Origin: Bradyrhizobium sp. Ghvi
GTDB taxonomy: Bacteria > Pseudomonadota > Alphaproteobacteria > Rhizobiales > Xanthobacteraceae
Assembly: GCF_900115265.1 (NCBI RefSeq)
Contig: NZ_FOVU01000004.1
Coordinates: 1 to 64,000, forward strand
Length of the DNA: 64,000 bases
Direction of reading: 5' to 3'
Positions within the stretch are counted from its first letter, which is position 1; each line of letters begins with the position of its first letter. Positions 25,865 to 35,248 of the stretch are shown here, piece by piece. Under the pieces are notes generated by a model. It did not search any database. It saw only the letters and a list, made by a program, of their open reading frames with translations, and had not been told where the DNA came from. The position numbers and the translations under genes were made by a program.

Positions 25865-25902
25865 TTAACCACCTGTTAACCATACACGCGGCAAATTCTG
25901 CC
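25865..25902 (+). promoter_or_regulatory. CtrA box plus ftr-like palindrome upstream of flgB
   Basis: TTAA (25865-25868), CCACCTG and TTAA (25876-25879) followed by CCAT form a perfect CtrA box. Ten bases later, GGCAAATTCTGCC (25890-25902) repeats the ftr-like palindrome. The pairing of the two motifs is the same as before fliX but in reversed order. flgB starts 58 bases downstream and heads the long flgB-flgC-fliE-fliQ-fliR-flhB unit. Confidence 0.65.
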
Positions 25903-25960
25903 TAGCTTGGGGACAAGGTTTGCACTTGGGACCCCTTGCGAGGCGGAAGGAGCCGCAACG

Positions 25961-26365
25961 ATGTCCATCAACGATCTCCCGGTCCTGTCGGCGCTCCGCA
26001 CCAAGATGCAGTGGCACCAGGAACGCCAGCGCGTCCTGTCCGAGAACGTCTCCAATTCCGACACCCCCAATTTCCGGCCGCGCGAGCTGGTCGAACCGAA
26101 ATTCGACAAGGCGGGCACGCCTGCGAGCTCGATGGGCCCCCTGGCCATGACCGTCACCAGCGCCTCGCACATGACGCCCTCCGGCGCGGCCTCGAGCTTC
26201 GACCAGAACAGGAATGCGGGTTTCGAGACCCGCCCCGCGGGCAACGCCGTCAATCTCGAAGAGGAGATGATGAAATCCGCCAACAACCAGATGGATTACG
26301 CGGCGGTAACCTCGCTCTATGCGAAGAGCCTGCATCTTCTGAAGACCGCGATCGGCAAGGGCTAG
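25961..26365 (+). CDS. flgB: Flagellar proximal rod protein FlgB
   Basis: 134 residues, the usual size. The rod motif is QERQRVLSENVSNSDTPNFRPREL and the C-terminus NLEEEMMKSANNQMDYAAVTSLYAKSLHLLKTAIGKG. ATG 25961 is preferred over a start 54 bases upstream because GGAAGGAG lies eight or so bases before it and the CtrA/ftr sites then lie at promoter distance. First gene of the rod/export-gate unit; 18 bases separate it from flgC. Confidence 0.95.
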   Translation: MSINDLPVLSALRTKMQWHQERQRVLSENVSNSDTPNFRPRELVEPKFDKAGTPASSMGPLAMTVTSASHMTPSGAASSFDQNRNAGFETRPAGNAVNLEEEMMKSANNQMDYAAVTSLYAKSLHLLKTAIGKG

Positions 26366-26383
26366 AGCTAGGGGAGCCTCATC

Positions 26384-26809
26384 ATGGCCAATGACAGCAG
26401 TGACTTTGCCCGTTCCATGGCGATCGCGACCTCCGGGTTGCGGGCGCAGGCCGGGCGGATGCGGGTGATCTCGGAAAACATAGCGAATGCGGACTCGACC
26501 TCGCAGACCGCGGGCGGCGATCCCTATCGGCGCAAGGTGCCGACGTTCTCCTCGGCGCTCGACCGCACGCTCGATGCGCAGGTCGTCACCCTCGGCAGGA
26601 TCAAGCCCGACCAATCCGCTTTCCGCGTCAAATACGAGCCAAACAATCCGGCCGCCGATGCGAGCGGCAACGTCAAATATCCCAACGTGAATTCGGTGGT
26701 CGAGATGACCGATATGCGCGATGCGCAGCGGTCCTACGAGGCCAATGTCAACATCATCAGCGCGACGCGCCGCATGATCCAGCGCACGCTCGACATCCTC
26801 AAGACCTGA
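26384..26809 (+). CDS. flgC: Flagellar proximal rod protein FlgC
   Basis: 141 residues. Rod subunit with AGRMRVISENIANADST at the N-terminus, NPAADASGNVKYPNVNSVVEMTDMRDAQRSYEANVNIISATRRMIQRTLDILK at the C-terminus. It is complete and standard in length. Sixteen bases separate it from fliE. Confidence 0.97.
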   Translation: MANDSSDFARSMAIATSGLRAQAGRMRVISENIANADSTSQTAGGDPYRRKVPTFSSALDRTLDAQVVTLGRIKPDQSAFRVKYEPNNPAADASGNVKYPNVNSVVEMTDMRDAQRSYEANVNIISATRRMIQRTLDILKT

Positions 26810-26825
26810 CAGGAATTCTTAGGCC

Positions 26826-27134
26826 ATGGCAACACCGACAATCGCAGCCAATGCTTATGCCAACCTTGCGCGCGTGCTGGAGAACGGCGGCGCCGGCAAG
26901 GGCAGTGAGCCGAACGGACAGTCCTTTGCCTCGCTGCTGAAGGATGCTGTCGGCAGCGTCCTGGAGTCCGGCCGCAAGTCCGACGCGCAGACCGTGGCGA
27001 TGGCCAACGGCAAGGCCAACGTGATGGACGTGGTGACGGCGGTCGCCGACACCGACGTCGCGGTGTCGACGCTGGTCTCGGTCCGCGACCGCGTGATCGC
27101 GGCGTATGAAGACATCATGAAGATGCCGATTTGA
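26826..27134 (+). CDS. fliE: Flagellar hook-basal body protein FliE
   Basis: 102 residues. FliE links the MS-ring to the rod. The conserved C-terminal half (SFASLLKDAVGSVLESGRKSD..., VMDVVTAVADTDVAVSTLVSVRDRVIAAYEDIMKMPI) is clear. The gap to fliQ is enlarged to 112 bases by an inverted repeat, breaking the otherwise tight spacing of this operon. Confidence 0.95.
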   Translation: MATPTIAANAYANLARVLENGGAGKGSEPNGQSFASLLKDAVGSVLESGRKSDAQTVAMANGKANVMDVVTAVADTDVAVSTLVSVRDRVIAAYEDIMKMPI

Positions 27135-27148
27135 TTGGGGGGCGAGTG

Positions 27149-27206
27149 GCGAATGGCGAGTAGCGAATGGGGATCTCCTGTTCGCCATTCGCTACTCGCC
27201 ATTCGC
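27149..27206. repeat. Perfect 22-base inverted repeat between fliE and fliQ
   Basis: GCGAATGGCGAGTAGCGAAT (start of the arm at 27149-27170) is exactly complementary to 27185-27206, with a 14-base loop. The arm itself is internally repetitive (GCGAATGG/GCGAGTAG units). This CGAATGG/CGAGTAG type of sequence is a recognisable dispersed spacer palindrome. As RNA it would form a strong hairpin within the flagellar transcript, but no uridine tract follows, so it is probably not a terminator. Confidence 0.8.
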
Positions 27207-27246
27207 ATTCTCAAGTCATGAAACCAGCTAACCGCGGAAATCCAAA

Positions 27247-27510
27247 ATGACCGGACCCGAGACCCTCGACGTCGCACGCGATGCGATCTGGACCATCGTG
27301 ATCGTGTCCTCGCCGCTCATGGTGGTCGGGCTCGTGGTCGGCGTGATCGTGTCGCTGTTCCAGGCGCTGACGCAGATCCAGGAACAGACGCTGGTCTATG
27401 TGCCGAAGATCCTGGCCATCTTCGCCACGATGCTACTGGCGCTACCTTTCATGGCGGACGCGCTCCATTCCCACATGCTGCGGATATCGTCGCGAATCAT
27501 CGGCGGCTGA
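27247..27510 (+). CDS. fliQ: Flagellar export gate protein FliQ
   Basis: 87 residues, two membrane helices (about 17-38 and 52-75). Export gate subunit. Typical motifs are VIVSSPLMVVGLVVGVIVSLFQALTQIQEQTL and LVYVPKILAIFATMLLALPFM. The stop TGA (27508-27510) is followed within ten bases by the first of the unusual hairpins. Confidence 0.96.
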   Translation: MTGPETLDVARDAIWTIVIVSSPLMVVGLVVGVIVSLFQALTQIQEQTLVYVPKILAIFATMLLALPFMADALHSHMLRISSRIIGG

Positions 27511-27519
27511 GGCAGAATG

Positions 27520-27600
27520 CGTCGTGCGGTGGCTTTGACATTCGCCCCAGGGGCTCCGCTAGTCGCGCCGGCGAATGTCAAATCCAATAGCCGCACGACG
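27520..27600 (+). repeat. Hairpin element A (fliQ-fliR spacer)
   Basis: The outer stem CGTCGTGCGG (27520-27529) pairs perfectly with 27591-27600. After unpaired bases (4 on the left, 8 on the right), the inner stem TTTGACATTCGCC (27534-27546) pairs perfectly with 27570-27582. The 23-base loop starts CCAGGGGCTCCGCTAG. Architecture and loop match elements B, C and D, while the outer stem sequence is different in each. No transposase or terminator features. Family unknown to me. Confidence 0.75.
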
Positions 27601-27611
27601 ATTGATTTTTG

Positions 27612-27687
27612 CGAATGCCTCTTTGGCTCCAACATTCGCAAAAGTGCCAGCCGCAATGGCGTGCGAATGTTGGAGCCGAGGCATTCG
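27612..27687 (+). repeat. Hairpin element B (fliQ-fliR spacer)
   Basis: The outer stem CGAATGCCTC (27612-27621) pairs with 27678-27687. A TTT bulge on the left is followed by the 16-base inner stem GGCTCCAACATTCGCA (27625-27640), which pairs perfectly with 27662-27677. The 21-base loop (27641-27661) contains AGTGCCAGCCGCAA. The element ends three bases before the fliR ATG, and the GGAG and GAGG sequences that could serve as ribosome site lie in its right arm, so a folded transcript would hide them. Confidence 0.8.
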
Positions 27688-27690
27688 GTC

Positions 27691-28461
27691 ATGCGCATCG
27701 ACGTCTCGCTGCTGCCAGCGCTTGCCGCGGCCTTCATGCTGGCCTTCGCCCGGGTCGGTGCGATGGTGATGCTGCTGCCGGGTCTCGGCGAGAGCAATAT
27801 CCCGACGCGGGTGAAGCTGTCGATCGCGCTGGTTCTGACGTTGATCATCCTGCCGCTGCATCGGAACGCCTATCACGTCGACATGGGCTCGCTCGCGCCG
27901 ATGCTGGTCCTGATGCTGCATGAGATCGTTATCGGCATCGTGCTCGGCGCGACCGCGCGCGTGACGCTCGCGGCGCTCCAGGTCGCGGGCGCCGTGATCG
28001 CGCAGCAGATGGGCCTCGGCTTCGTCACCTCGGTCGATCCGACCCAGGGGCAGCAGGGCGTGCTGGTCGGCAACTTCCTCACTATGCTCGGGGTCACCCT
28101 GCTGTTCGCCACCGACAGCCATCATCTGGTGATCGCGGCGCTGAACGACAGCTATTCGATCTTCGCGCCGGGGGAGACCGTGTCGAGCGGCGACGTTGCT
28201 TCGCTGGCGACGCGCGCCTTCTCGGCCGCGTTCCTGCTCGGCTTGCAGCTGTCGGGGCCGTTCCTCGTGTTCGGCCTCGTCTTCAATATCGGGCTCGGCG
28301 TGCTGGCGCGTTTGATGCCGCAGATGCAGGTCTATTTCGTCGGCGTGCCGCTGTCGATCTTCGCGGGCTTCATGGTGCTGGCCGTGGTGCTCGCGGCGAT
28401 GATGGGCACCTATCTCGACTACTTCATCGGTGTCATGCACCAGATGATGCCGTTGAAATAA
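27691..28461 (+). CDS. fliR: Flagellar export gate protein FliR
   Basis: 256 residues with six or so membrane helices. Export gate subunit. Typical features are FMLAFARVGAMVMLLPGLGESNIPTRVKLSIAL at the N-terminus, QQMGLGFVTSVDP in the middle and NIGLGVLARLMPQMQVYFVGVPLSIFAGFMVL near the end. ATG 27691 gives the standard length; an open frame continues 174 bases upstream but runs through hairpins A and B and is not FliR-like. Confidence 0.95.
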   Translation: MRIDVSLLPALAAAFMLAFARVGAMVMLLPGLGESNIPTRVKLSIALVLTLIILPLHRNAYHVDMGSLAPMLVLMLHEIVIGIVLGATARVTLAALQVAGAVIAQQMGLGFVTSVDPTQGQQGVLVGNFLTMLGVTLLFATDSHHLVIAALNDSYSIFAPGETVSSGDVASLATRAFSAAFLLGLQLSGPFLVFGLVFNIGLGVLARLMPQMQVYFVGVPLSIFAGFMVLAVVLAAMMGTYLDYFIGVMHQMMPLK

Positions 28462-28469
28462 GAGCGAGG

Positions 28470-28547
28470 CTAGTGCCGCCGATTTGAAGTTCCTGCAGTG
28501 CCAGCCGCAAATCCGACCAGGAACTTCAAATCGATCAGCGGCACTAG
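28470..28547 (+). repeat. Hairpin element C (fliR-flhB spacer)
   Basis: The outer stem CTAGTGCCGC (28470-28479) pairs with 28538-28547. One unpaired base on the left and five on the right separate it from the 15-base inner stem GATTTGAAGTTCCTG (28481-28495), which pairs perfectly with 28518-28532. The 22-base loop contains AGTGCCAGCCGCAA, identical to 14 bases of the loop of element B, although the stems are unrelated. It starts nine bases after the fliR stop. Confidence 0.8.
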
Positions 28548-28561
28548 CAACCTTAGAGTCT

Positions 28562-28636
28562 TGTAGCGCCTTGTGCTTTCCGAAATTCGCGCACAGGAGC
28601 TGCAAGAGTGACGAACTTCGGAAAGCGGGCGCTACA
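28562..28636 (+). repeat. Hairpin element D (fliR-flhB spacer, overlaps flhB start)
   Basis: The outer stem TGTAGCGCC (28562-28570) pairs with 28628-28636. Four unpaired bases on the left and one on the right separate it from the inner stem 28575-28589, which pairs with 28612-28626 with one A-C mismatch. The 22-base loop contains CAGGAGCTGCAAGAGTG, related to the loops of A-C. The last paired base is the A of the flhB start codon, and the purine-rich GGAAAGCGGG before it lies in the right arm. Confidence 0.78.
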
Positions 28637-29715
28637 TGGCGGACGACAACGATCCAGAGAGTCAAACAGAAGACCCGACGCAAAAACGTCTCGAAGAGGC
28701 GCTCGAACGCGGCGACGTCGCCAAAAGCCAGGAGATCAACACCTGGTTCATGATTGCCGGCGGCACGCTCGTGGTCTCGACCTTCTCGGGTTCGGTCGGC
28801 AGCGGGCTGTTGACGCCGATGCGCAATCTGCTCGCCAATTCCTGGATGATCAAAACCGATCCCGGAAACCTGCTTGCGTTGATGCAGCAGATCGAAGTCG
28901 CAGTGCTTGCCGCGGTTGGCGTGCCGCTGCTGATGCTGGTGATCGCGGCCATTGCCGGCAACATGCTGCAGCACCGGCTGGTGTGGTCGGGCGAATCGCT
29001 CAAGCCCAAATTCAGCAAGCTCTCGCCGGCAGCCGGCTTCAAGCGCATCTTCGGCAAGCAGGCGGGAGTGAATTTCCTGAAAGGCATCGGCAAGCTCGTC
29101 GTGCTCGGCGCGGTCATGACCACCATCCTGTGGCCGGAGCGGCACCGCATGGAGGCGATGGTCAAGCTCGATCCGATGGCGATGATGGGCGCCGCCACCG
29201 GCTTGACCGTCCACCTGCTTGGCGCGGTGGTCGCTGCCCTCGCGATCATCGCCATCGGCGACTATTTCTTCCAATATCGCAGCTGGTTCCAGCGGCAGAA
29301 GATGTCGCTGCAGGAGATCAAGGAAGAGTTCAAGCAGTCCGAAGGCGACCCGCACATCAAGGGCAAGCTCAGGCAATTGCGGCAGCAGCGCTCCAAGAAG
29401 CGGATGATGGCCGCGGTTCCCAAGGCCTCGGTGATCATCACCAACCCGACCCACTATTCCGTTGCGCTCTCCTACGAGCGCGGCATGTCGGCGCCGATCT
29501 GCGTCGCCAAGGGCGTCGACGTCATCGCTTTCAAGATCCGGGAGATCGCGCGCGAGCACGACATTCCGATCGTCGAGAACGTGCCGCTGGCCCGCGCACT
29601 CTACGCCACCGTCGAGATCGACCAGGAAATTCCCATGGAGCACTACCATGCCGTCGCCGAAGTCATCGGTTACGTCATGCGGATGAAGCGCGGATTCAGC
29701 GCCGCGAGGCAATAA
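28636..29715 (+). CDS. flhB: Flagellar export switch protein FlhB
   Basis: 359 residues. FlhB is the substrate-specificity switch of the flagellar exporter. Four membrane helices occupy about residues 30-215. The cytoplasmic domain contains the autocleavage motif NPTH at residues 270-273 (VIITNPTHYSVAL). Further motifs are DNDPESQTEDPTQKRLEEALERGDVAKSQEI at the N-terminus and IPIVENVPLARALYATVEIDQEIP at the C-terminus. The start codon lies at the base of hairpin D. Confidence 0.96.
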   Translation: MADDNDPESQTEDPTQKRLEEALERGDVAKSQEINTWFMIAGGTLVVSTFSGSVGSGLLTPMRNLLANSWMIKTDPGNLLALMQQIEVAVLAAVGVPLLMLVIAAIAGNMLQHRLVWSGESLKPKFSKLSPAAGFKRIFGKQAGVNFLKGIGKLVVLGAVMTTILWPERHRMEAMVKLDPMAMMGAATGLTVHLLGAVVAALAIIAIGDYFFQYRSWFQRQKMSLQEIKEEFKQSEGDPHIKGKLRQLRQQRSKKRMMAAVPKASVIITNPTHYSVALSYERGMSAPICVAKGVDVIAFKIREIAREHDIPIVENVPLARALYATVEIDQEIPMEHYHAVAEVIGYVMRMKRGFSAARQ

Positions 29716-29868
29716 AACCCCGAAAAGTACCGGAAATGGCCGTAAACTGGGAATCAGCGTACCTTTCGGCCCTGTCGCCCTTGCGTCTGCGGGTCCGATT
29801 CAGGCAGGGAGGACCCCACGTGCCCCGTGGCGCGTTGATTCTCTGCCGACAGGCTGACCTTGCGTGAA

Positions 29869-32451
<2,583 letters not shown>

Positions 32452-32684
32452 AGTGCCTCATCCGCCGTCAATGCGGGCGGGAAAGCGGAATTCGCGTCGC
32501 CAGACTGCCGGTAACCGGCGACCACATTCGTGTCCCGCCGCCGCCAAACCCCCGCCAAATCACGTCTTTTGCCGCTTCCCCGCGACCGAGCGCCGCAGCT
32601 ATAAGTCGCGGAACCGGCTTCCCTTTTGGTGAGGGCTGCCCATCTTACTGGCACTTCCCCATGCCGGGGATTTGGGAAACGCAC

Positions 32685-33638
32685 ATGAAGTTTTCGCAAT
32701 GGTCCCGCAGTCTCGTGAAGACGATCGCCATCGTTCTGGCGCTGGCGCTGCCGACGGCGCTTGCGATCTCGTCCGCTGACGCCCGCGTCGGCGGCGGCTT
32801 CTCGTCGGGTTCGCGCGGTTCGCGGACCTTCTCGGCCCCGCCGTCGACCACGACCGCGCCGGGCTCGACCTCGCAATTCAACCGCACCTACAGCCAGCCG
32901 GGCGGCGGCTTCAATACGGCTGCCCCTTCGCGCGGCGGCCTGTTCGGCCGTGGCGGCGGTTTCCTCGGCGGTCTTGCGGCCGGCTTCCTCGGCGCAGGCC
33001 TGCTGGGCATGCTGTTCGGCGGCGGCCTGTTCGGCGGCCTTGGCGGGCTGTCGTCCATCCTGGGCCTGATCATCCAGATCGTGCTGATCGTGTTCGTGGT
33101 GCGCCTGGCGATGTCCTGGTGGCAGCGGCGCAATTCGCCGCAAGCAGCCTATGCCGGCGCCGCTCCGGGGCCGCAGGCGAACTATCGCAGCGGCCTTGGT
33201 GGCGGCTTCGGCTTCGGCGCCAACAACAACGCGCCGCTCGAGATCAAGCCTGACGATTACGAGGCGTTCGAACGCCTGCTCGGCGACATCCAGTCGGCGT
33301 GGTCCAACGAGGACGTGGCCAAGCTGCACACGCTGGCCACGCCGGAAATGGTCTCCTATTTCGAGCAGGACCTCGCCCAGAACCGGGCGCGCAACGCCGT
33401 CAACAAGGTGACCAACGTCAAGCTGCTGCAGGGCGACCTCGCGGAAGCCTGGCGCGAAGGCGAGACCGACTACGCAACGGTGGCGATGCGCTTCGCGCTC
33501 ATCGACAAGACCATCGACCGCAACACCGGCGCAATCGTCGCCGGAAGCGAGCAGCCGAGCGAAGTCACGGAAGTCTGGACCTTCGCGCGCCGCCCGGGCA
33601 GCCCCTGGGAATTGTCGGCGATCCAGCAGACCAATTGA
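32685..33638 (+). CDS. Tim44-like domain membrane protein
   Basis: 317 residues. An N-terminal signal or anchor segment (about 10-33), a Gly/Ser/Thr-rich low-complexity region (GGGFSSGSRGSRTFSAPPS), a Gly-rich and hydrophobic double membrane segment (about 85-145), and a C-terminal Tim44/MBA1-type domain (PDDYEAFERLLGDIQSAWSNEDVAKLHTLATPEMVSYFEQDLAQN...). The family is common in alphaproteobacteria and its bacterial role is not settled. An upstream extension of the frame lacks sense; MKFSQW has a signal-like start. Confidence 0.85.
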   Translation: MKFSQWSRSLVKTIAIVLALALPTALAISSADARVGGGFSSGSRGSRTFSAPPSTTTAPGSTSQFNRTYSQPGGGFNTAAPSRGGLFGRGGGFLGGLAAGFLGAGLLGMLFGGGLFGGLGGLSSILGLIIQIVLIVFVVRLAMSWWQRRNSPQAAYAGAAPGPQANYRSGLGGGFGFGANNNAPLEIKPDDYEAFERLLGDIQSAWSNEDVAKLHTLATPEMVSYFEQDLAQNRARNAVNKVTNVKLLQGDLAEAWREGETDYATVAMRFALIDKTIDRNTGAIVAGSEQPSEVTEVWTFARRPGSPWELSAIQQTN

Positions 33639-33661
33639 TCGCACAAGAGCGACAAAGCGAG

Positions 33662-33693
33662 GGCGTCGTGCCTCAAGCACGGCGCCTTTTTCT
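33662..33693 (+). terminator. Rho-independent terminator after the Tim44-like gene
   Basis: GGCGTCGTGC (33662-33671), loop CTCAA and GCACGGCGCC (33677-33686, one mismatch) are followed by TTTTTCTTT. Confidence 0.85.
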
Positions 33694-33783
33694 TTGCGGC
33701 TCTCGCATCGAGGCATCGGAATAAGCGGGCCCGCGTCGTGTTCACATCAAGCGACCAACGATAAACACAGCCGGGAGGACAGG

Positions 33784-34464
33784 ATGATCCGCATCGATAG
33801 ATCCGCGACGATGTCAGGCTTCGCGCTCGCTGTTGTCTTGCTGGCGGCGCCATCGGCACAGGCGCAGTCGGCCAATATGACGTTCTTCGTGACCTCCAGC
33901 GGCCCGGGCAAGGGCGCCGATCTCGGCGGCCTGGAGGGGGCCGATGCCCAATGCCAGAAGCTGGCACAAACCGGTGGCGCCGGCACCAAGACCTGGCACG
34001 CCTATCTCTCGACGCAAGCGGCCGACGGCAAGCCCGCAGTCAACGCAAAGGACCGCATCGGCAAGGGACCGTGGCAGAATGCCAAGGGCGTGGTGATTGC
34101 CAAGGACGTCGCCGACCTGCACAGCGCGAGCAACAACCTCACCAAGCAGACCGCGCTCAGCGAGAAGGGCGAGGTCATCAACGGCCGAGGCGACACGCCG
34201 AACCGACATGACATCCTGACGGGATCGCAAGCCGACGGCACCGCCTTTGCCGCGGGCGAGGACAAGACCTGCAAGAACTGGACGTCGAGCACGCAAGGCG
34301 CGGCGGTCGTCGGTCACGCCGATCGCCAAGGCCTGCGCGACGACGAGGTGTCAAAATCCTGGAACAGCTCTCATCTCTCGCGCGGCCCCGACGGCGGCTG
34401 CTCGCAGGCCGATCTGAAGAGCACCGGCGGCGACGGCCTGTTGTATTGTTTTGCCGCGAATTGA
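33784..34464 (+). CDS. Exported lectin-like protein
   Basis: 226 residues. A signal peptide (to about residue 28, AAPSAQA-QS) is followed by a domain with MTFFVTSSGPGKGADLGGLEGADAQCQKLA...KTWHAYLST and paired cysteines (ADAQC, DKTCKNWTS, GGCSQADL, LLYCFAAN). This pattern resembles C-type-lectin-like or endostatin-like exported domains found in bacteria. No catalytic residues are evident. ATG 33784 follows GGGAGGACAGG. Confidence 0.75.
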   Translation: MIRIDRSATMSGFALAVVLLAAPSAQAQSANMTFFVTSSGPGKGADLGGLEGADAQCQKLAQTGGAGTKTWHAYLSTQAADGKPAVNAKDRIGKGPWQNAKGVVIAKDVADLHSASNNLTKQTALSEKGEVINGRGDTPNRHDILTGSQADGTAFAAGEDKTCKNWTSSTQGAAVVGHADRQGLRDDEVSKSWNSSHLSRGPDGGCSQADLKSTGGDGLLYCFAAN

Positions 34465-34539
34465 GGCGCGCTCTGCCGCGTGACGACGGAACTTGCGGCG
34501 CGTGGTAGGCTTGTCCCGCGCGTCTCAAAGGACTGTCTC

Positions 34540-35247
34540 ATGAAATACGAGCTCTATTACTGGCCCGAGATCCAGGGCCGCGGTGAATATGTGCGGCTGG
34601 CGCTGGAGGAGGCGGGTGCGGGTTATGTCGACGTCGCGCGGGGCCCGCGCGGCTCGGCTGCGATGATGAAGATGATGGATGCCCACACGGGCACGCCGCC
34701 ATTTGCGCCGCCGTTCCTGAAAGCGGGCAAGCTCGTGATTGGCCAGACCGCCAACATCCTGCTCTATCTCGGCGATCGTCACGGACTTGCGCCGAAGACC
34801 GAAGCCGGAAAGCTGTGGGTCCACCAGCTTCAATTGACCATCACCGATTTCGTCGTCGAGATCCACGACACACATCATCCGCTCGGTCCGTCGCTGTACT
34901 ACGAAGACCAGAAGGCGCCGGCGAAGAAGCGCAGCGCCGAATTCTGGGACGAGCGCGTGCCGAAATATCTCGGCTATTTCGAACGGCTTCTCGACGACGC
35001 CGGCGGCGCCTATGTCACCGGTCGTCGTCTCACTTACGTCGATCTCTCGCTGTTCCAGATCGTCGACGGGCTGCGCTACGCCTTCCCGAACCGCATGAAG
35101 GCGTTCGAGAAAGATATCCCCGGCCTCGTCGACCTGCGCGACCGTGTCGCGGCCCGACCGAACATCAAGGCCTATCTCGCAAGCGAGCGCCGCATTGACT
35201 ATAACGAGCAGGGTATCTTCCGGCGCTACAAGGAGCTGGATGCGTGA
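34540..35247 (+). CDS. Glutathione S-transferase family protein
   Basis: 235 residues. N-terminal thioredoxin-fold GST domain (YELYYWPEIQGRGEYVRLALEEAG, then VIGQTANILLYLGDRHGL, which carries the glutathione gamma-Glu contact position), and a helical C-terminal domain (GRRLTYVDLSLFQIVDGLRYAFPNRM). The tyrosine pair at residues 6-7 is where sigma/alpha-type GSTs place the catalytic residue. The substrate is unknown. The start was chosen at MKYELYYW; an upstream extension is not GST-like. Confidence 0.88.
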   Translation: MKYELYYWPEIQGRGEYVRLALEEAGAGYVDVARGPRGSAAMMKMMDAHTGTPPFAPPFLKAGKLVIGQTANILLYLGDRHGLAPKTEAGKLWVHQLQLTITDFVVEIHDTHHPLGPSLYYEDQKAPAKKRSAEFWDERVPKYLGYFERLLDDAGGAYVTGRRLTYVDLSLFQIVDGLRYAFPNRMKAFEKDIPGLVDLRDRVAARPNIKAYLASERRIDYNEQGIFRRYKELDA

Positions 35248-35248
35248 G

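Larger units (their letters stand above)
25598..25960. other. Divergent fliO/flgB regulatory spacer
   Basis: 363 bases without a coding gene. It holds a perfect palindrome near the fliO side and a CtrA box plus second palindrome on the flgB side, listed separately. CTTAAC (25681-25686) and CTTAATAACC (near 25717) are additional TTAA-containing stretches. No terminator or repeat is seen. Confidence 0.6.

Noticed and set aside
27520..28636. Interpretation of hairpins A-D as integron attC sites
   Set aside because: attC sites also have structure-conserved, sequence-variable stems, but the required RYYYAAC and GTTRRRY core sites and an integrase are missing.
27520..28636. Interpretation of hairpins A-D as terminators
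   Set aside because: No uridine tract follows B, C or D, and the hairpins lie inside an operon whose downstream genes must be expressed; A is followed by ATTGATTTTT but with ten bases offset.
27559..29712. A 717-codon minus-strand open frame across fliR and flhB
   Set aside because: Antisense to clear flagellar genes, His/Arg-rich shadow sequence.
32649..32665. TGGCAC-N5-ATGC as a sigma-54 promoter before the Tim44-like gene
   Set aside because: The -12 element departs from the TTGCA/T consensus and the gene is not of a type expected to be RpoN-dependent.
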